DNA of 38,880 bases from the NCBI GenBank assembly GCA_002737275.1, contig NSIG01000016.1, positions 10,737 through 49,616 of the forward strand, in the 5' to 3' direction. How positions within the stretch are numbered: position 1 is the stretch's first letter; every line of letters starts with the position of its first letter. Position numbers and translations under genes: made by a program. The notes beneath the pieces are model-generated. The model saw only the letters and a program-made list of their open reading frames with translations. It had not been told where the DNA came from and ran no database searches. Positions 1 through 7,812 of the stretch are shown piece after piece. Source of the stretch: Opitutia bacterium (GTDB taxonomy: Bacteria > Verrucomicrobiota > Verrucomicrobiia > Opitutales > Opitutaceae).

Positions 1-15
1 TTCAATATTTTGAGG

Positions 16-46
16 TTGATTATCAATATTATTTATTGATATTCAA
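16..46. promoter_or_regulatory. 31-bp near-perfect palindrome, probable operator
   Basis: Two 13-bp arms around a 5-bp AT spacer (29-33) match at 12 of 13 positions. The inner arms TATCAATA (21-28) and TATTGATA (34-41) are perfect. The element sits 9 bp upstream of the ATG at 56 in an AT-rich leader unlike the GC-rich surroundings. Position and symmetry fit an operator/promoter for the DUF2975-XRE pair, plausibly bound by the XRE protein encoded second in the pair. Binding is inferred; the symmetry is seen directly. Confidence 0.6.
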
Positions 47-55
47 TAAATCATA

Positions 56-727
56 ATGAAGCCAACGTCGAAACTCATCACCAATGTTCGTCGGCTCTTC
101 GCCCTCGGCCGGGGCATCACTGTCGTCGGGGCTGTTATGATTCCGATCCACCTCTTCATCCAACGAACAGACATCACGCACGACCTCGGCGAAGTGTCCT
201 TCAAATCACCCGTTCGAGTAGCCAAAAACACCGCTGACGGCACCAACCGCACCGTCGAGATCGAAAACCTGCGCGGCAATCTCTCACTCCAACTCGTCAC
301 TCCCGCCGAGCGCACCTCGCACCGCACGGTTTGGTCCGTGACCTTTGGCGTCGGTCTCATCCTGGCGTTTTTCGCCTGCCACTGGATTTGCCGGTTGTGC
401 CGCAACGTTGGAAACGGCGAGATTTTCAGTGACGGAAATCTCAAACTCGTGCGCCGTTTCGGTTGGCTTCTCATCGCTGAAGCCGTGGCTGGGTTCGCCG
501 CGCAGATCTGGTCCGCACCCTACGTCGCCTCCTACATAAACGCGAGCCTGTCGTTCCGCGGGCTGCAGGTCGCCTCGCCGAACTCAGCCGATTTCCTATC
601 AAGCATGGCACCCACGTCAGCGGATTTGGCAATAAGCCAAATCATCTATGGCCTGCTCGTGCTCTGCCTCACGGAAGTCTTCCGCCAGGGCGTGAAACTG
701 AAACAGGAAGCCGATCTCACCGTCTGA
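56..727 (+). CDS. DUF2975 family integral membrane protein
   Basis: A 223-aa membrane protein of unknown biochemical role. Hydrophobic segments lie near residues 17-33, 97-116, 135-158 and 190-210. The stretch GEIFSDGNLKLVRRFG (about 127-142) and the closing LTEVFRQGVKLKQEADLTV are the pattern I recognise as DUF2975, a four-helix family usually encoded next to a small Cro/CI-type regulator. That regulator follows here after 11 bp, so the two are probably cotranscribed and functionally paired. The region between helices 1 and 2 (about 35-95) is a polar loop, probably extracytoplasmic. The ATG at 56 is chosen because the first helix and the palindromic leader fit it. Coding is certain; the family call is from motif memory and the function is unknown. 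Confidence 0.85.
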   Translation: MKPTSKLITNVRRLFALGRGITVVGAVMIPIHLFIQRTDITHDLGEVSFKSPVRVAKNTADGTNRTVEIENLRGNLSLQLVTPAERTSHRTVWSVTFGVGLILAFFACHWICRLCRNVGNGEIFSDGNLKLVRRFGWLLIAEAVAGFAAQIWSAPYVASYINASLSFRGLQVASPNSADFLSSMAPTSADLAISQIIYGLLVLCLTEVFRQGVKLKQEADLTV

Positions 728-738
728 CGCGCATTTCT

Positions 739-975
739 ATGCCCATCCGAATCAATCTCGATCGCATGATGCTCGAACGCCGCATTTCGCTCACCGAGCT
801 GGCCGAGCGCGTGGACCTCACCCTCGCCAACCTCTCGATCCTCAAGACCAACAAGGCGCGCGCCGTGCGCTTCAGCACCCTCGAATCTTTATGTCGCGAG
901 CTAAAATGCCAGCCCGGTGACCTGCTAGAATTCGTGGAGGCAACGCCCGACGTATCGACCGATGAGAAAGATTAA
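739..975 (+). CDS. Small XRE-family (YozG-like) transcriptional regulator
   Basis: A 78-aa helix-turn-helix protein. LTELAERVDLTLANLSILKTNKARAVRF (about 18-45) is a Cro/CI HTH, and FSTLESLCRELKCQPGDLLEF (about 45-65) is the conserved end of the small HTH-26/YozG-like regulators (STLdkLCkaLdCqpgDll). It has no dimerisation or ligand domain beyond the HTH, and the last dozen residues are acidic. It lies 11 bp after the DUF2975 gene, the standard partner of this regulator class. It probably represses its own operon through the palindrome at 16-46; the membrane protein could modulate that activity, but nothing in the sequence shows it directly. Confidence 0.88.
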   Translation: MPIRINLDRMMLERRISLTELAERVDLTLANLSILKTNKARAVRFSTLESLCRELKCQPGDLLEFVEATPDVSTDEKD

Positions 976-1026
976 AGGCCCGCCAAGCCAGAGGGGCTAG
1001 CTGTTGTCCTTGAAATCAGGGGTCTT

Positions 1027-1050
1027 AAAAAGAATCGCGCTTTGCTTTTT
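1027..1050. terminator. Weak hairpin between convergent genes
   Basis: AAAAAG (1027-1032) and CTTTTT (1045-1050) can pair across a 12-base loop, between the ends of two convergent genes (975 and 1145). It could act as a weak bidirectional terminator. The stem is AU-rich and only six pairs. The rest of 976-1144 shows nothing I recognise. Confidence 0.25.
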
Positions 1051-1144
1051 GCGGTCAACTGCGGTCCACGCGAGATCTAGGGACGCAGAGAGCGGCTAAC
1101 GCCAATTGTAAAAACTGGAAAGGCCGCAGTCGTTGGCGGCTCGA

Positions 1145-2593
1145 CTACACCATCCGACACGGCAACAGCGCCGCGTCCGTCATGCCGTGAATGATTTTTT
1201 TGTCGGGCGGGCAGAAGGTCGCAAGGGCGCCCGAGAGGCGGGGTTGGCCGGCGACGACGAAATAATAGGGACAAAGGCGGAGACGGCCGGCAGTTATGCG
1301 GGCGATAAACGCTTCGCCTGTTCCCGGCGAACCCACGGGCGGGACGCCCGTGCCACTTGCCTCCCGATACAACCGGTGTTCGAGGCGGCGGGGTTTTTTG
1401 AACGTCTGGAGAATGTGCAGATTGGTCGGCGCGAGGGCGATCGCTTGGTCGAGACCATTTTGCCATTCCTCGCGCGAGCAATCGCTGCCGAGAATCACAC
1501 TCCGGGCGCCCCATGCGGTCTCGTGGTAGCCGGAAATCTTGATGATGAGATCACGTTCTTTCTGCGTGGCATTGGCGAGATCGCGCCACTCGCTCAGCGG
1601 GCGGCCGGCGGCGTGGGGCGCATCAAGGATCGCTCCCGGCGGCAGCGGCGCGGGGTCCATGATCCACGAGGGCGGGATCAGCGCGCGGAGGAGTTTGAGC
1701 GTGCGGCCGCCGAGCGCCTCAGCCCAGTAATCGGCAAGCAGGTGATGGTGGAAGAGCGCGAGGGCGAGTTTCTCCTCTTGGAACGGGCGCATGGGCGGCG
1801 CCAGGGCAACTTCGCCGGCCGCCCACGATTCAAAGATAAATTTTTCCGTGCGGATGTTGGCCAAATCGAAGAGTTCGAAAAAACGGTAGATGACGTCGAT
1901 TTTTTCCGGATTGCCGTCGGCGGAGAAAAAGAGGGCGTTTTCTAGGGGAAAAATATCTTCGGGCTTCAGGCAAAACACGCGATGGCCGAGGAGTTGCAGT
2001 TGATACGCGAGCCAGTGCATCTCGGGGCGGTAGGTCGCGGCTTCGTCGCTCACCACGAGGACGATGAGGGGGTTGCGCTCGCCGGGACGCAGAGCGGCGA
2101 GCGAGGCGTGGAAGTTTTTGATCATCGCGTCGCCGGCACCGAGGATGGGCGCGGCGGGATCACCGGCGGTGTAGAGGCGATTCAGAAAGGCGGTCAGGCC
2201 GATGCCGCCCGGCACGGAGTCGAGCTCGGTCATGACGAAGCCTTCGTCGGTCAGCAGGAGGTCGGGCCGGAGGACGGTGGGAAACGTGCCGCGATTCTTC
2301 GGATCACGGGCGTGGGCGATGAGATGCGCAGGCTTGCCGCGGTCGAGGTAGTCGGCGACCCACGGCGCGAGCAGTGGCTTGTTGCGCAGGAGATTTTTTC
2401 CGGCGGCGGAGCGCAGGTAGAGATTCTCGAGGGCTTGGTGAAACTTGAGGCAGGCGACGCCGATGGCCTCGAGTTGCGCCACTTGCTCCGTGGAGAGCGG
2501 CCACGCCTCGGGCGAAAGTTGCCAGGTCTTGTCCTCAAACAGCGACTGCGCGGCGAACGTGGAGCGGAGGTGTTCGTGGGACAGGTCGGACAT
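1145..2593 (-). CDS. ATP-grasp-like protein of unknown substrate
   Basis: A 482-aa cytoplasmic protein when read from the ATG at 2593. An upstream ATG at 2674 would add 27 low-complexity Ser/Leu residues encoded by a tandem repeat, so it is unlikely. The pattern RPDLLLTDEGFVMTELDSVPGG (about 113-135), followed further on by WGARSVILGSD, HILQTF and RLCPYYFV, resembles circularly permuted ATP-grasp enzymes related to the glutathionylspermidine-synthase fold. I cannot name a subfamily or substrate. About residues 411-430 the protein contains a GTGVPPVGSPGTGEAF-type stretch encoded by a dispersed DNA hairpin repeat, which looks like an in-frame insertion just before the conserved C-terminal block. 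It stands alone, on the same strand as prfB but separated by a terminator. Coding is sure; the function is tentative. Confidence 0.7.
   Translation of the reverse strand: MSDLSHEHLRSTFAAQSLFEDKTWQLSPEAWPLSTEQVAQLEAIGVACLKFHQALENLYLRSAAGKNLLRNKPLLAPWVADYLDRGKPAHLIAHARDPKNRGTFPTVLRPDLLLTDEGFVMTELDSVPGGIGLTAFLNRLYTAGDPAAPILGAGDAMIKNFHASLAALRPGERNPLIVLVVSDEAATYRPEMHWLAYQLQLLGHRVFCLKPEDIFPLENALFFSADGNPEKIDVIYRFFELFDLANIRTEKFIFESWAAGEVALAPPMRPFQEEKLALALFHHHLLADYWAEALGGRTLKLLRALIPPSWIMDPAPLPPGAILDAPHAAGRPLSEWRDLANATQKERDLIIKISGYHETAWGARSVILGSDCSREEWQNGLDQAIALAPTNLHILQTFKKPRRLEHRLYREASGTGVPPVGSPGTGEAFIARITAGRLRLCPYYFVVAGQPRLSGALATFCPPDKKIIHGMTDAALLPCRMV
1334..1352. repeat. CACGGGCG-type hairpin repeat inside a CDS
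   Basis: Arms CACGGGCG (1334-1341) and CGCCCGTG (1345-1352) around a 3-base loop. It belongs to the 'tggcacgggcgtcccgcccgtg' repeat that I associate with dispersed copies in verrucomicrobial genomes. Here it lies inside the ATP-grasp-like gene and is read in frame on the minus strand as GTGVPPVG. Confidence 0.75.
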
Positions 2594-2609
2594 GATGAGA
2601 GAATCGGAA

Positions 2610-2637
2610 CTGAGAGCTGAGAGTTGAGAGCTGAGAG
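2610..2637. repeat. Four tandem 7-bp units (CTGAGAG)
   Basis: Units at 2610-2616, 2617-2623, 2624-2630 (TTGAGAG) and 2631-2637. On the minus strand they read CTCTCAG/CTCTCAA and lie 17 bp upstream of the chosen start of the ATP-grasp-like gene, that is in its 5' leader. The purpose is unknown; the array could change length by slippage. Confidence 0.7.
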
Positions 2638-2707
2638 TCAAAGACGATTGAGCAGCGGAGAAAAGAAAGGGCAAATACGGCGCAACGGGCGGAGCGGGCG
2701 CAAAAAA

Positions 2708-2729
2708 AGCCCGATGAGGACATCGGGCT
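2708..2729 (-). terminator. Rho-independent terminator of prfB
   Basis: Read on the minus strand, a 9-bp stem (arm AGCCCGATG) closes a 4-base loop and is followed directly by seven T's (A's at 2702-2708 on the plus strand), 25 bp past the prfB stop. This is a textbook intrinsic terminator. The same stem with its flanking GGTGG recurs elsewhere in the window as a dispersed repeat, so prfB seems to use a repeat copy as its terminator. Confidence 0.85.
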
Positions 2730-2754
2730 CCACCTTTCGCGATTTGGGCGCGGC

Positions 2755-3898
2755 TTACTCATCCATCTGGATATCTTTGTTGCGGTGGCGCGGACAGCCG
2801 GCGCGGAGCCAAGCGTTGACGAAGCGGTCGAGATCGCCATCTAGGACGCCTTGCGTATCGCTCGTGCTGATGCCGGTGCGCAGATCTTTTACCATCTGGT
2901 AGGGTTGGAGCACGTAACTGCGGATCTGGGCACCGAAACCGATTTCACCCTTCTCGCCGTAGAATTTGTCCATCTCGGCGCGCTGCTCGTCCTGCCTCCG
3001 CTCATAGATACGAGCTTTGAGCACGACCATGGCGGTGGCTTTGTTTTTGATCTGCGAACGTTCGTTTTGGCAGACGACGACGATACCTGTCGGCGCATGC
3101 GTAAGGCGGACCGCGGAGTCGGTGGTATTGACGCCTTGGCCGCCTTTGCCGGAGGAGCGGTAAACGTCCACGCGGATGTCGACTTCGTTGAGCTCGACGT
3201 CGATGTCTTCGGTGATCTCGGCGACCACATCGACGGCGCAAAACGACGTGTGGCGGCGCTTGTTGGAATCGAAAGGGCTGATGCGCACGAGGCGGTGGAC
3301 GCCGCGCTCGGCCTTGGCGTAGCCGTAGGCGTTTTCGCCTTTGATCAAGATGGTGGCTTTGCTGATGCCAGCGGTGTCGCCGGGCTGCACATCCATGAGC
3401 TCGACGGTGTAATTGCGCCGCTCGGCCCAACGGGAATACATGCGAAACATGATGTCGGCCCAGTCGTTGGACTCGGTGCCGCCGGCGCCGGCTTGGATGG
3501 AGAAGATGGCGTTGTTGCGATCGAACTGACCGGTGAGGAACGAGGCGATCTCGAGCTCATCGAGCTCGGTCGTGAGCGCGGCGAGGGTGCTGGCGAGCTC
3601 TTTGTCGTAGGTTTCTTGAGCGGCGACGTCTTCGCCGGCCATGAGCTCGTTCATCATCGCCATGTCATCGAGCTTCTTTTGATAAGCCACGACGGGGAAC
3701 ACGGCTTTTTTAAGGCCGTTGAGTTTCGCGATGTGCTTCTGAGCGCGGTCGCTGCTGTTCCAGAAATCAGGGTCGCCCATTTGGGCGTCCATCGACTCTA
3801 TTTCACGCTGCTTTTGATCACAGTCAAAGAAACCTCCATAGATGCCCGGCGCGCTTCTTAATGGCTTCGATCTGGTTGTTGTTTTCGGTGGAGACCAT
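2755..3898 (-). CDS. prfB: Peptide chain release factor 2 with programmed +1 frameshift
   Basis: Releases the finished peptide at UGA and UAA codons. The protein is made from two frames. Frame 1 starts at the ATG at 3898 and encodes 24 residues ending Arg-Phe-Leu at an in-frame TGA (3826-3824). Slippage by one base on CTT continues at GAC (3825-3823) for another 356 residues, about 380 in all. The site has every classical element: an internal Shine-Dalgarno GGAGG, three bases (TTT) of spacing, then CTT TGA C. The joined N-terminus (…HLWRFL-DCDQKQ…DPDFWN) aligns with the known RF2 start (…LRGYL-DYDAKK…PDVWN). The GGQ loop is seen in SSGKGGQGVNTTDSAVR. An annotation beginning at the internal ATG at 3792 would lose the first 35 residues. 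RF2 autoregulation through UGA recognition is established for this arrangement. Confidence 0.97.
3824..3839 (-). promoter_or_regulatory. prfB +1 recoding site
   Basis: On the minus strand the order is GGAGG, TTT, CTT, TGA, C. The Shine-Dalgarno-like element precedes the CTT slip codon by three bases, the spacing known to stimulate +1 slippage in Escherichia coli prfB. The frame before the site has an ATG 24 codons upstream; the frame after it stays open to the prfB stop. Confidence 0.93.
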
Positions 3899-4000
3899 GA
3901 TGGGAAAGAAGAAACTCGCCGACAACCGGGGACGGCGGCAAACGAAAACGCCTCGCGGGCGAAGCGAACGTCGAACCCCTTTAATTTGAGTTAAGTTCTT

Positions 4001-4040
4001 TGGAGACGCGACGCCCTCGTCGCGGTCCGCGTTCCGCGTC
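4001..4040. repeat. CGCGACG-type hairpin repeat plus 'tccgcgtcctcc' repeat
   Basis: TGGAGA followed by arms CGCGACG (4007-4013) and CGTCGCG (4018-4024), then a 'gttccgcgtcctcc' segment (about 4030-4043). The same hairpin with TGGAGC in front occurs at 20775-20799. It lies between the starts and ends of minus-strand genes (192 bp, 3899-4090) and codes for nothing I recognise. Confidence 0.7.
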
Positions 4041-4090
4041 CTCCTGGCCCGCGGGCCGAGTAAGGAACGGGGATCGGAATAAACCTACTC

Positions 4091-5026
4091 TTACTCGCGC
4101 AGCGTGCCGGCGGCCTGTTCCGAGAGAAAGGCGGCGTAGGTCTTTTCGACTCCGGCCCGCAGCGCGATTTTCGCCGTCCAGCCAAGACCCGAAAGACGGG
4201 AAACATCCATGAGCTTGCGCGGCGTGCCGTCGGGCTTCGTGGCATCCCAGAGGATCTTCCCGGAAAATCCAGTGACGGCGGCGACACACTCCGTGAGTTC
4301 GCGAATGGTTACATCGGTCCCGGTGCCGACGTTGATCCAATCGGGCGGGTTATCCAGCCCGAGCAGGAAGGCACAAGCGTCGGCGAGGTCGTCCACATGG
4401 AGAAACTCGCGTTTCGGCGTACCGGTGCCCCAGGCGACGACCTCGGGCCGACCCGCGGCTTTGGCCTCGTGAAATTTCCGGATCAGGGCGGGTAGCACGT
4501 GCGAGTTCTGCAGGTGGTAGTTGTCGCCGGGGCCGTAGAGGTTGGTCGGCATTGCGGAGTGATAGAGCACGCCGTATTGCTTGCGGTAGGACTGGGCGAG
4601 CTTGAGGCCGGTGATCTTAGCGATGGCGTAGGCCTCGTTGGTCGGCTCGAGCGGGCCGGTGAGCAGGCAAGCCTCGGGCATCGGCTGCGGCGCGTACTTC
4701 GGGTAAATGCACGAACTGCCCAGAAAGAGCAGGCGCTTCACCCCCGCGCGGTAGGCGCCGTTGATCGTGTTGGCGGCGATCGCCAAGTTTTCGAAGAGGA
4801 ACTCGGCCGGGTAGGTGTTGTTGGCGTGGATACCACCGACCTTGGCCGCAGCGATGATGGCAATTTCGGGCTTCTCGGCGGCGTAAAACGCATCAACTGC
4901 GGCCGCCGAGGTGAGATCGAGTTCGCGGCGCGTGCGGAGCAGCAACGTGGTGCCGGACTCGCGGGAGAAGCGACGGACCAGCGCTCCGCCGACCATGCCG
5001 TTGTGACCTGCAATGAAGAGCCTCAT
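4091..5026 (-). CDS. fcl: GDP-L-fucose synthase
   Basis: Converts GDP-4-keto-6-deoxy-mannose to GDP-L-fucose by 3,5-epimerisation and NADPH reduction in the cytoplasm. It is 311 aa from the ATG at 5026; an upstream in-frame start at 5083 would place residues before the nucleotide-binding motif. The Rossmann motif [13 protein letters not shown] opens the protein, [11 protein letters not shown] is typical of the family, and the SDR catalytic set is visible as SSCIYPK followed by YAIAK (Tyr and Lys). The length is normal. It follows gmd (100 bp away, same strand), the enzyme of the preceding step, so the two form a GDP-fucose pathway unit feeding surface glycan synthesis. Confidence 0.95.
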   Translation of the reverse strand: MRLFIAGHNGMVGGALVRRFSRESGTTLLLRTRRELDLTSAAAVDAFYAAEKPEIAIIAAAKVGGIHANNTYPAEFLFENLAIAANTINGAYRAGVKRLLFLGSSCIYPKYAPQPMPEACLLTGPLEPTNEAYAIAKITGLKLAQSYRKQYGVLYHSAMPTNLYGPGDNYHLQNSHVLPALIRKFHEAKAAGRPEVVAWGTGTPKREFLHVDDLADACAFLLGLDNPPDWINVGTGTDVTIRELTECVAAVTGFSGKILWDATKPDGTPRKLMDVSRLSGLGWTAKIALRAGVEKTYAAFLSEQAAGTLRE

Positions 5027-5125
5027 AGTAGAAAAGGGCAATTTACCACGAAACACACCACCCCACGAAAGTGAGCCCGGCAATTACGCCGGTTTCGCGT
5101 CGTTCGGGTGGTTCGTGGTTCGCAA

Positions 5126-6142
5126 TCAGGGCAACGGTAATTTCGCGATCTGAGCCTCGCGCTTGGCCAGTTCGAGGTCGGCCTCGGTCATAATTTTCAC
5201 GAGCTCCTTGAACTTAACTTTCGGTTCCCAGCCGAGTTGCTTTTTGGCTTTGGCGGGATTGCCGATCAGGAGTTCCACCTCGGCGGGACGCTCGTAACGG
5301 GCGTCGTAGTTCACGTATTTCTCCCAATCAAGATTCAGCAGACCGAATGTCTCTTGGATGAATTCCCGCACCGTGTGGGTCTCATTCGTCGCGACCACGT
5401 AGTCGTCGGGTTGGTCCTGTTGCAGCATGACCCACATCATCTCGACGTATTCCTTGGCGTAGCCCCAGTCGCGCTGGGCGTCGAGGTTACCCATGTAAAG
5501 GCGGTCCTGGAGGCCGAGTTTGATCCGGGTGGCCGCGCGGGTGATTTTACGGGTGACGAAGGTTTCGCCCCGGCGCGGGCTCTCGTGGTTGAAGAGAATG
5601 CCGTTGGAGGCGTGAAGATTGTAGCTCTCGCGGTAATTCACCGTGAGCCAGTAAGCATACATTTTTGCGCAACCGTAGGGCGAGCGCGGCCAAAACGGCG
5701 TGGTCTCAACCTGCGGGACCTCTTGGACTTTGCCGAACATCTCCGACGACGAAGCTTGGTAGAATCGGCATTTCTTCACTAGGCCGGCCTCGCGGATCGC
5801 CTCGAGGATTCGCACCGAGCCGAGCCCCACGACGTCACCCGTATACTCCGGGATATCGAAGGAAACGCGCACATGGGATTGAGCCCCAAGATTGTAGATT
5901 TCGTCGGGCTGGAGCTCGTAGAGCAGCTTTACCATCTGCACGGAATCGGCGAGGTCGCCGTAGTGAAGATGGAGCTTCACGCCGTTAACGTGCGGGTCAC
6001 GGTAAAGGTGATCGATCCGGCTCGTATTGAAGGTCGAGGCCCGGCGAATCACGCCGTGAACTTCGTAGCCTTTGGCCAGCAAGAGCTCGGCGAGATACGA
6101 ACCGTCTTGCCCGGTGATGCCGGTGATGAGGGCTTTTTTCAT
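5126..6142 (-). CDS. gmd: GDP-mannose 4,6-dehydratase
   Basis: Dehydrates GDP-D-mannose to GDP-4-keto-6-deoxy-D-mannose, the first committed step to GDP-L-fucose. It is 338 aa, starting at the ATG at 6142 so that [19 protein letters not shown] gives the NAD(P) motif GxTGQDG at the N-terminus. The longer ORF upstream is not conserved in character. SSSEMFG and the SPYGCAK motif (Tyr/Lys of the SDR triad) are intact, as are [17 protein letters not shown] and [11 protein letters not shown], all hallmarks of Gmd. It is the first gene of the gmd-fcl pair and is divergent from pyrH across 240 bp. Confidence 0.96.
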   Translation of the reverse strand: MKKALITGITGQDGSYLAELLLAKGYEVHGVIRRASTFNTSRIDHLYRDPHVNGVKLHLHYGDLADSVQMVKLLYELQPDEIYNLGAQSHVRVSFDIPEYTGDVVGLGSVRILEAIREAGLVKKCRFYQASSSEMFGKVQEVPQVETTPFWPRSPYGCAKMYAYWLTVNYRESYNLHASNGILFNHESPRRGETFVTRKITRAATRIKLGLQDRLYMGNLDAQRDWGYAKEYVEMMWVMLQQDQPDDYVVATNETHTVREFIQETFGLLNLDWEKYVNYDARYERPAEVELLIGNPAKAKKQLGWEPKVKFKELVKIMTEADLELAKREAQIAKLPLP

Positions 6143-6182
6143 GAAGCCTGCGAACGTGAGAGAGCCAACGGAAGCCCGCAAG

Positions 6183-6206
6183 CCCTCAGTCGTCGTAAGC
6201 TGAGGG
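6183..6206. repeat. Hairpin in the gmd/pyrH divergent region
   Basis: Arms CCCTCAG (6183-6189) and CTGAGGG (6200-6206) surround a 10-base loop, TCGTCGTAAG. A second small hairpin, GGTTTT/AAAACC, lies at 6277-6292. Both sit in the 240-bp space between divergent gmd and pyrH. They may be leader structures or further repeats; no clear promoter boxes were identified. Confidence 0.4.
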
Positions 6207-6382
6207 TCGGAGAAACACCGAACGTTTCCGGCGTCCCCGGTGGCGAAGCCTGATTCCCCCAGCCGCACAGTCGTCGGGTTTTGCGGAAAACCACTGACTT
6301 CACTCCCAGTTACAGCGGTTTGCCTCGATCGTGCCATCTCGGGCATTGACGCCGATTTTGCACAATCGTTTCCTCACGCACC

Positions 6383-7123
6383 ATGCATGCCAACAAACGT
6401 GTCGCGCTCGGCGTGAAGTATAAACGCATCGTTCTTAAGCTCTCCGGCGAGGTTCTGCGCGGAGGCAAAACCGGCGATCCCATCGACGCCGCTACGCTTG
6501 AAAAAACCTGCAGCCAAGTAAAGGAAATCGCCGAGCTCGGCGTCGAAGTCTGCGTCGTGATCGGCGGCGGCAACATCTTCCGCGGCCTCCAAGGCGCCCA
6601 ACGCGGCGTCGACCGCACGACCGGCGACTACATGGGTATGTTGGCCACCGTCATCAACGCCCTCGCTCTCATGGACGGTCTGGAAAAAATGGGTGTCACC
6701 ACCCGCGTCCAGAGCGCCATCCCGATGAACCAGATCGCCGAGCCGTTCATCCTCCGCCGCGCCATGCGCCACCTCGAAAAGGGCCGCGTCGTCATCTTCG
6801 CCGCCGGCACCGGCAACCCGTATTTCTCCACCGATACCACGGCCGCCCTGCGCGCCTCCGAGATGCACGCCGACATCATCATGAAGGCCACTAAGGTCGA
6901 CGGCATCTACGACAAGGACCCGAAGAAATTCCCCGACGCCGTCAAATACGACCAAATCACGTTCATCGACGCCCTCAAACAGCGGCTCAACGTCATGGAC
7001 TCGACCGCGTTTTCCCTTTGCTTGGACAACAACGTCCCGATCCTCGTTTTCGACCTCAACGACGAGCATGCCATCCGCAAAGCTGTTCTCGGTGAAAAGA
7101 TCGGCACCTTAGTCAAAAACTAG
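6383..7123 (+). CDS. pyrH: UMP kinase (uridylate kinase)
   Basis: Phosphorylates UMP to UDP with ATP in pyrimidine nucleotide synthesis. It is 246 aa of the bacterial hexameric amino-acid-kinase type. [59 protein letters not shown] and [15 protein letters not shown] are all present and ordered as in PyrH. The first ten or so residues extend beyond the usual KxKRxxLKLSGE start, but no nearer ATG exists. It is followed 63 bp later by frr, the common bacterial pyrH-frr pairing. Confidence 0.97.
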   Translation: MHANKRVALGVKYKRIVLKLSGEVLRGGKTGDPIDAATLEKTCSQVKEIAELGVEVCVVIGGGNIFRGLQGAQRGVDRTTGDYMGMLATVINALALMDGLEKMGVTTRVQSAIPMNQIAEPFILRRAMRHLEKGRVVIFAAGTGNPYFSTDTTAALRASEMHADIIMKATKVDGIYDKDPKKFPDAVKYDQITFIDALKQRLNVMDSTAFSLCLDNNVPILVFDLNDEHAIRKAVLGEKIGTLVKN

Positions 7124-7186
7124 CCTCCGGTGCCGTCGCTCCGGCAACCGAAAATCCCTCATCGTTAATCCCAATTTTCTCCACCC

Positions 7187-7732
7187 ATGTCCTCTCCTTT
7201 CCTCGCCGAAGCCCAAGCCAAAATGAAAAAAGCCGTGGATCATACGCTCCACGAATTTAGCTCCATCCACACCGGCAAAGCCACGCCCGCAATGGTCGAG
7301 ACCGTGCTAGTCGAGGCCTACGGCACCCGCACCCCGCTCAAACAGTGCGCTGCCATCAGCACGCCCGACGCCCGCCTGATTCAAATTCAGCCGTGGGACA
7401 CCTCACTCATTAAAGACATCATCAAGGGCATCCAAGAGGCCAACCTCGGTTTCAACCCGATCCCCGACGGCAAGGTCATCCGCATCCCGCTGCCCGACAT
7501 GAGCAAGGAGCGCCGCCTTGAGTTCGTGAAGAACGCCCATCGCCTCGCCGAAGAGGGCCGGGTTCACGTCCGCAACGTCCGCCGCGACGTCATGGAATCG
7601 GTCAAAAAAGCCAAGCTCCCCGAAGACGAGGCCAAGCGTCTCGAAAAAGACATTCAGGCCGCGACCGACGCCTCCATCAAGAGCATCGCCGACCACCTCG
7701 CCCACAAAGAGAAGGATTTGCTCACCGTCTGA
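7187..7732 (+). CDS. frr: Ribosome recycling factor
   Basis: Splits post-termination ribosomes together with EF-G. At 181 aa it is close to the usual 185. It has the family pattern: an N-terminal helix with FSSIHTGKATPAMVETVLVEAYG, the beta domain QCAAISTPDARLIQIQPWD, then the helical block IPLPDMSKERRLEFVKNAHRLAEEGRVHVRNVRRD and a Lys-rich end. It lies downstream of pyrH, with a hairpin (7744-7767) shortly after its stop that may limit read-through into proB. Confidence 0.97.
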   Translation: MSSPFLAEAQAKMKKAVDHTLHEFSSIHTGKATPAMVETVLVEAYGTRTPLKQCAAISTPDARLIQIQPWDTSLIKDIIKGIQEANLGFNPIPDGKVIRIPLPDMSKERRLEFVKNAHRLAEEGRVHVRNVRRDVMESVKKAKLPEDEAKRLEKDIQAATDASIKSIADHLAHKEKDLLTV

Positions 7733-7743
7733 GCCTAAGTCGT

Positions 7744-7767
7744 AGGGCGAGGTCTTCGACTCGCCCT
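7744..7767 (+). repeat. Hairpin after frr, possible terminator or REP-like unit
   Basis: Arms AGGGCGAG (7744-7751) and CTCGCCCT (7760-7767) around GTCTTCGA, 11 bp past the frr stop. There is no T-run, so intrinsic termination would be inefficient. The build (GC-rich arms, short loop) resembles the other dispersed hairpins of the window. Confidence 0.5.
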
Positions 7768-7812
7768 TCCCCGCCGCCCGTTTGCCCGCCCGCGCTTTCC
7801 GCGTCCTCCGCG

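Noticed and set aside
6143-6346. N-terminal extension of gmd from the ATG at 6346
   Set aside because: It would add 68 residues before the GxTGQDG nucleotide-binding motif that must be near the N-terminus of Gmd; the region also holds hairpin sequences.
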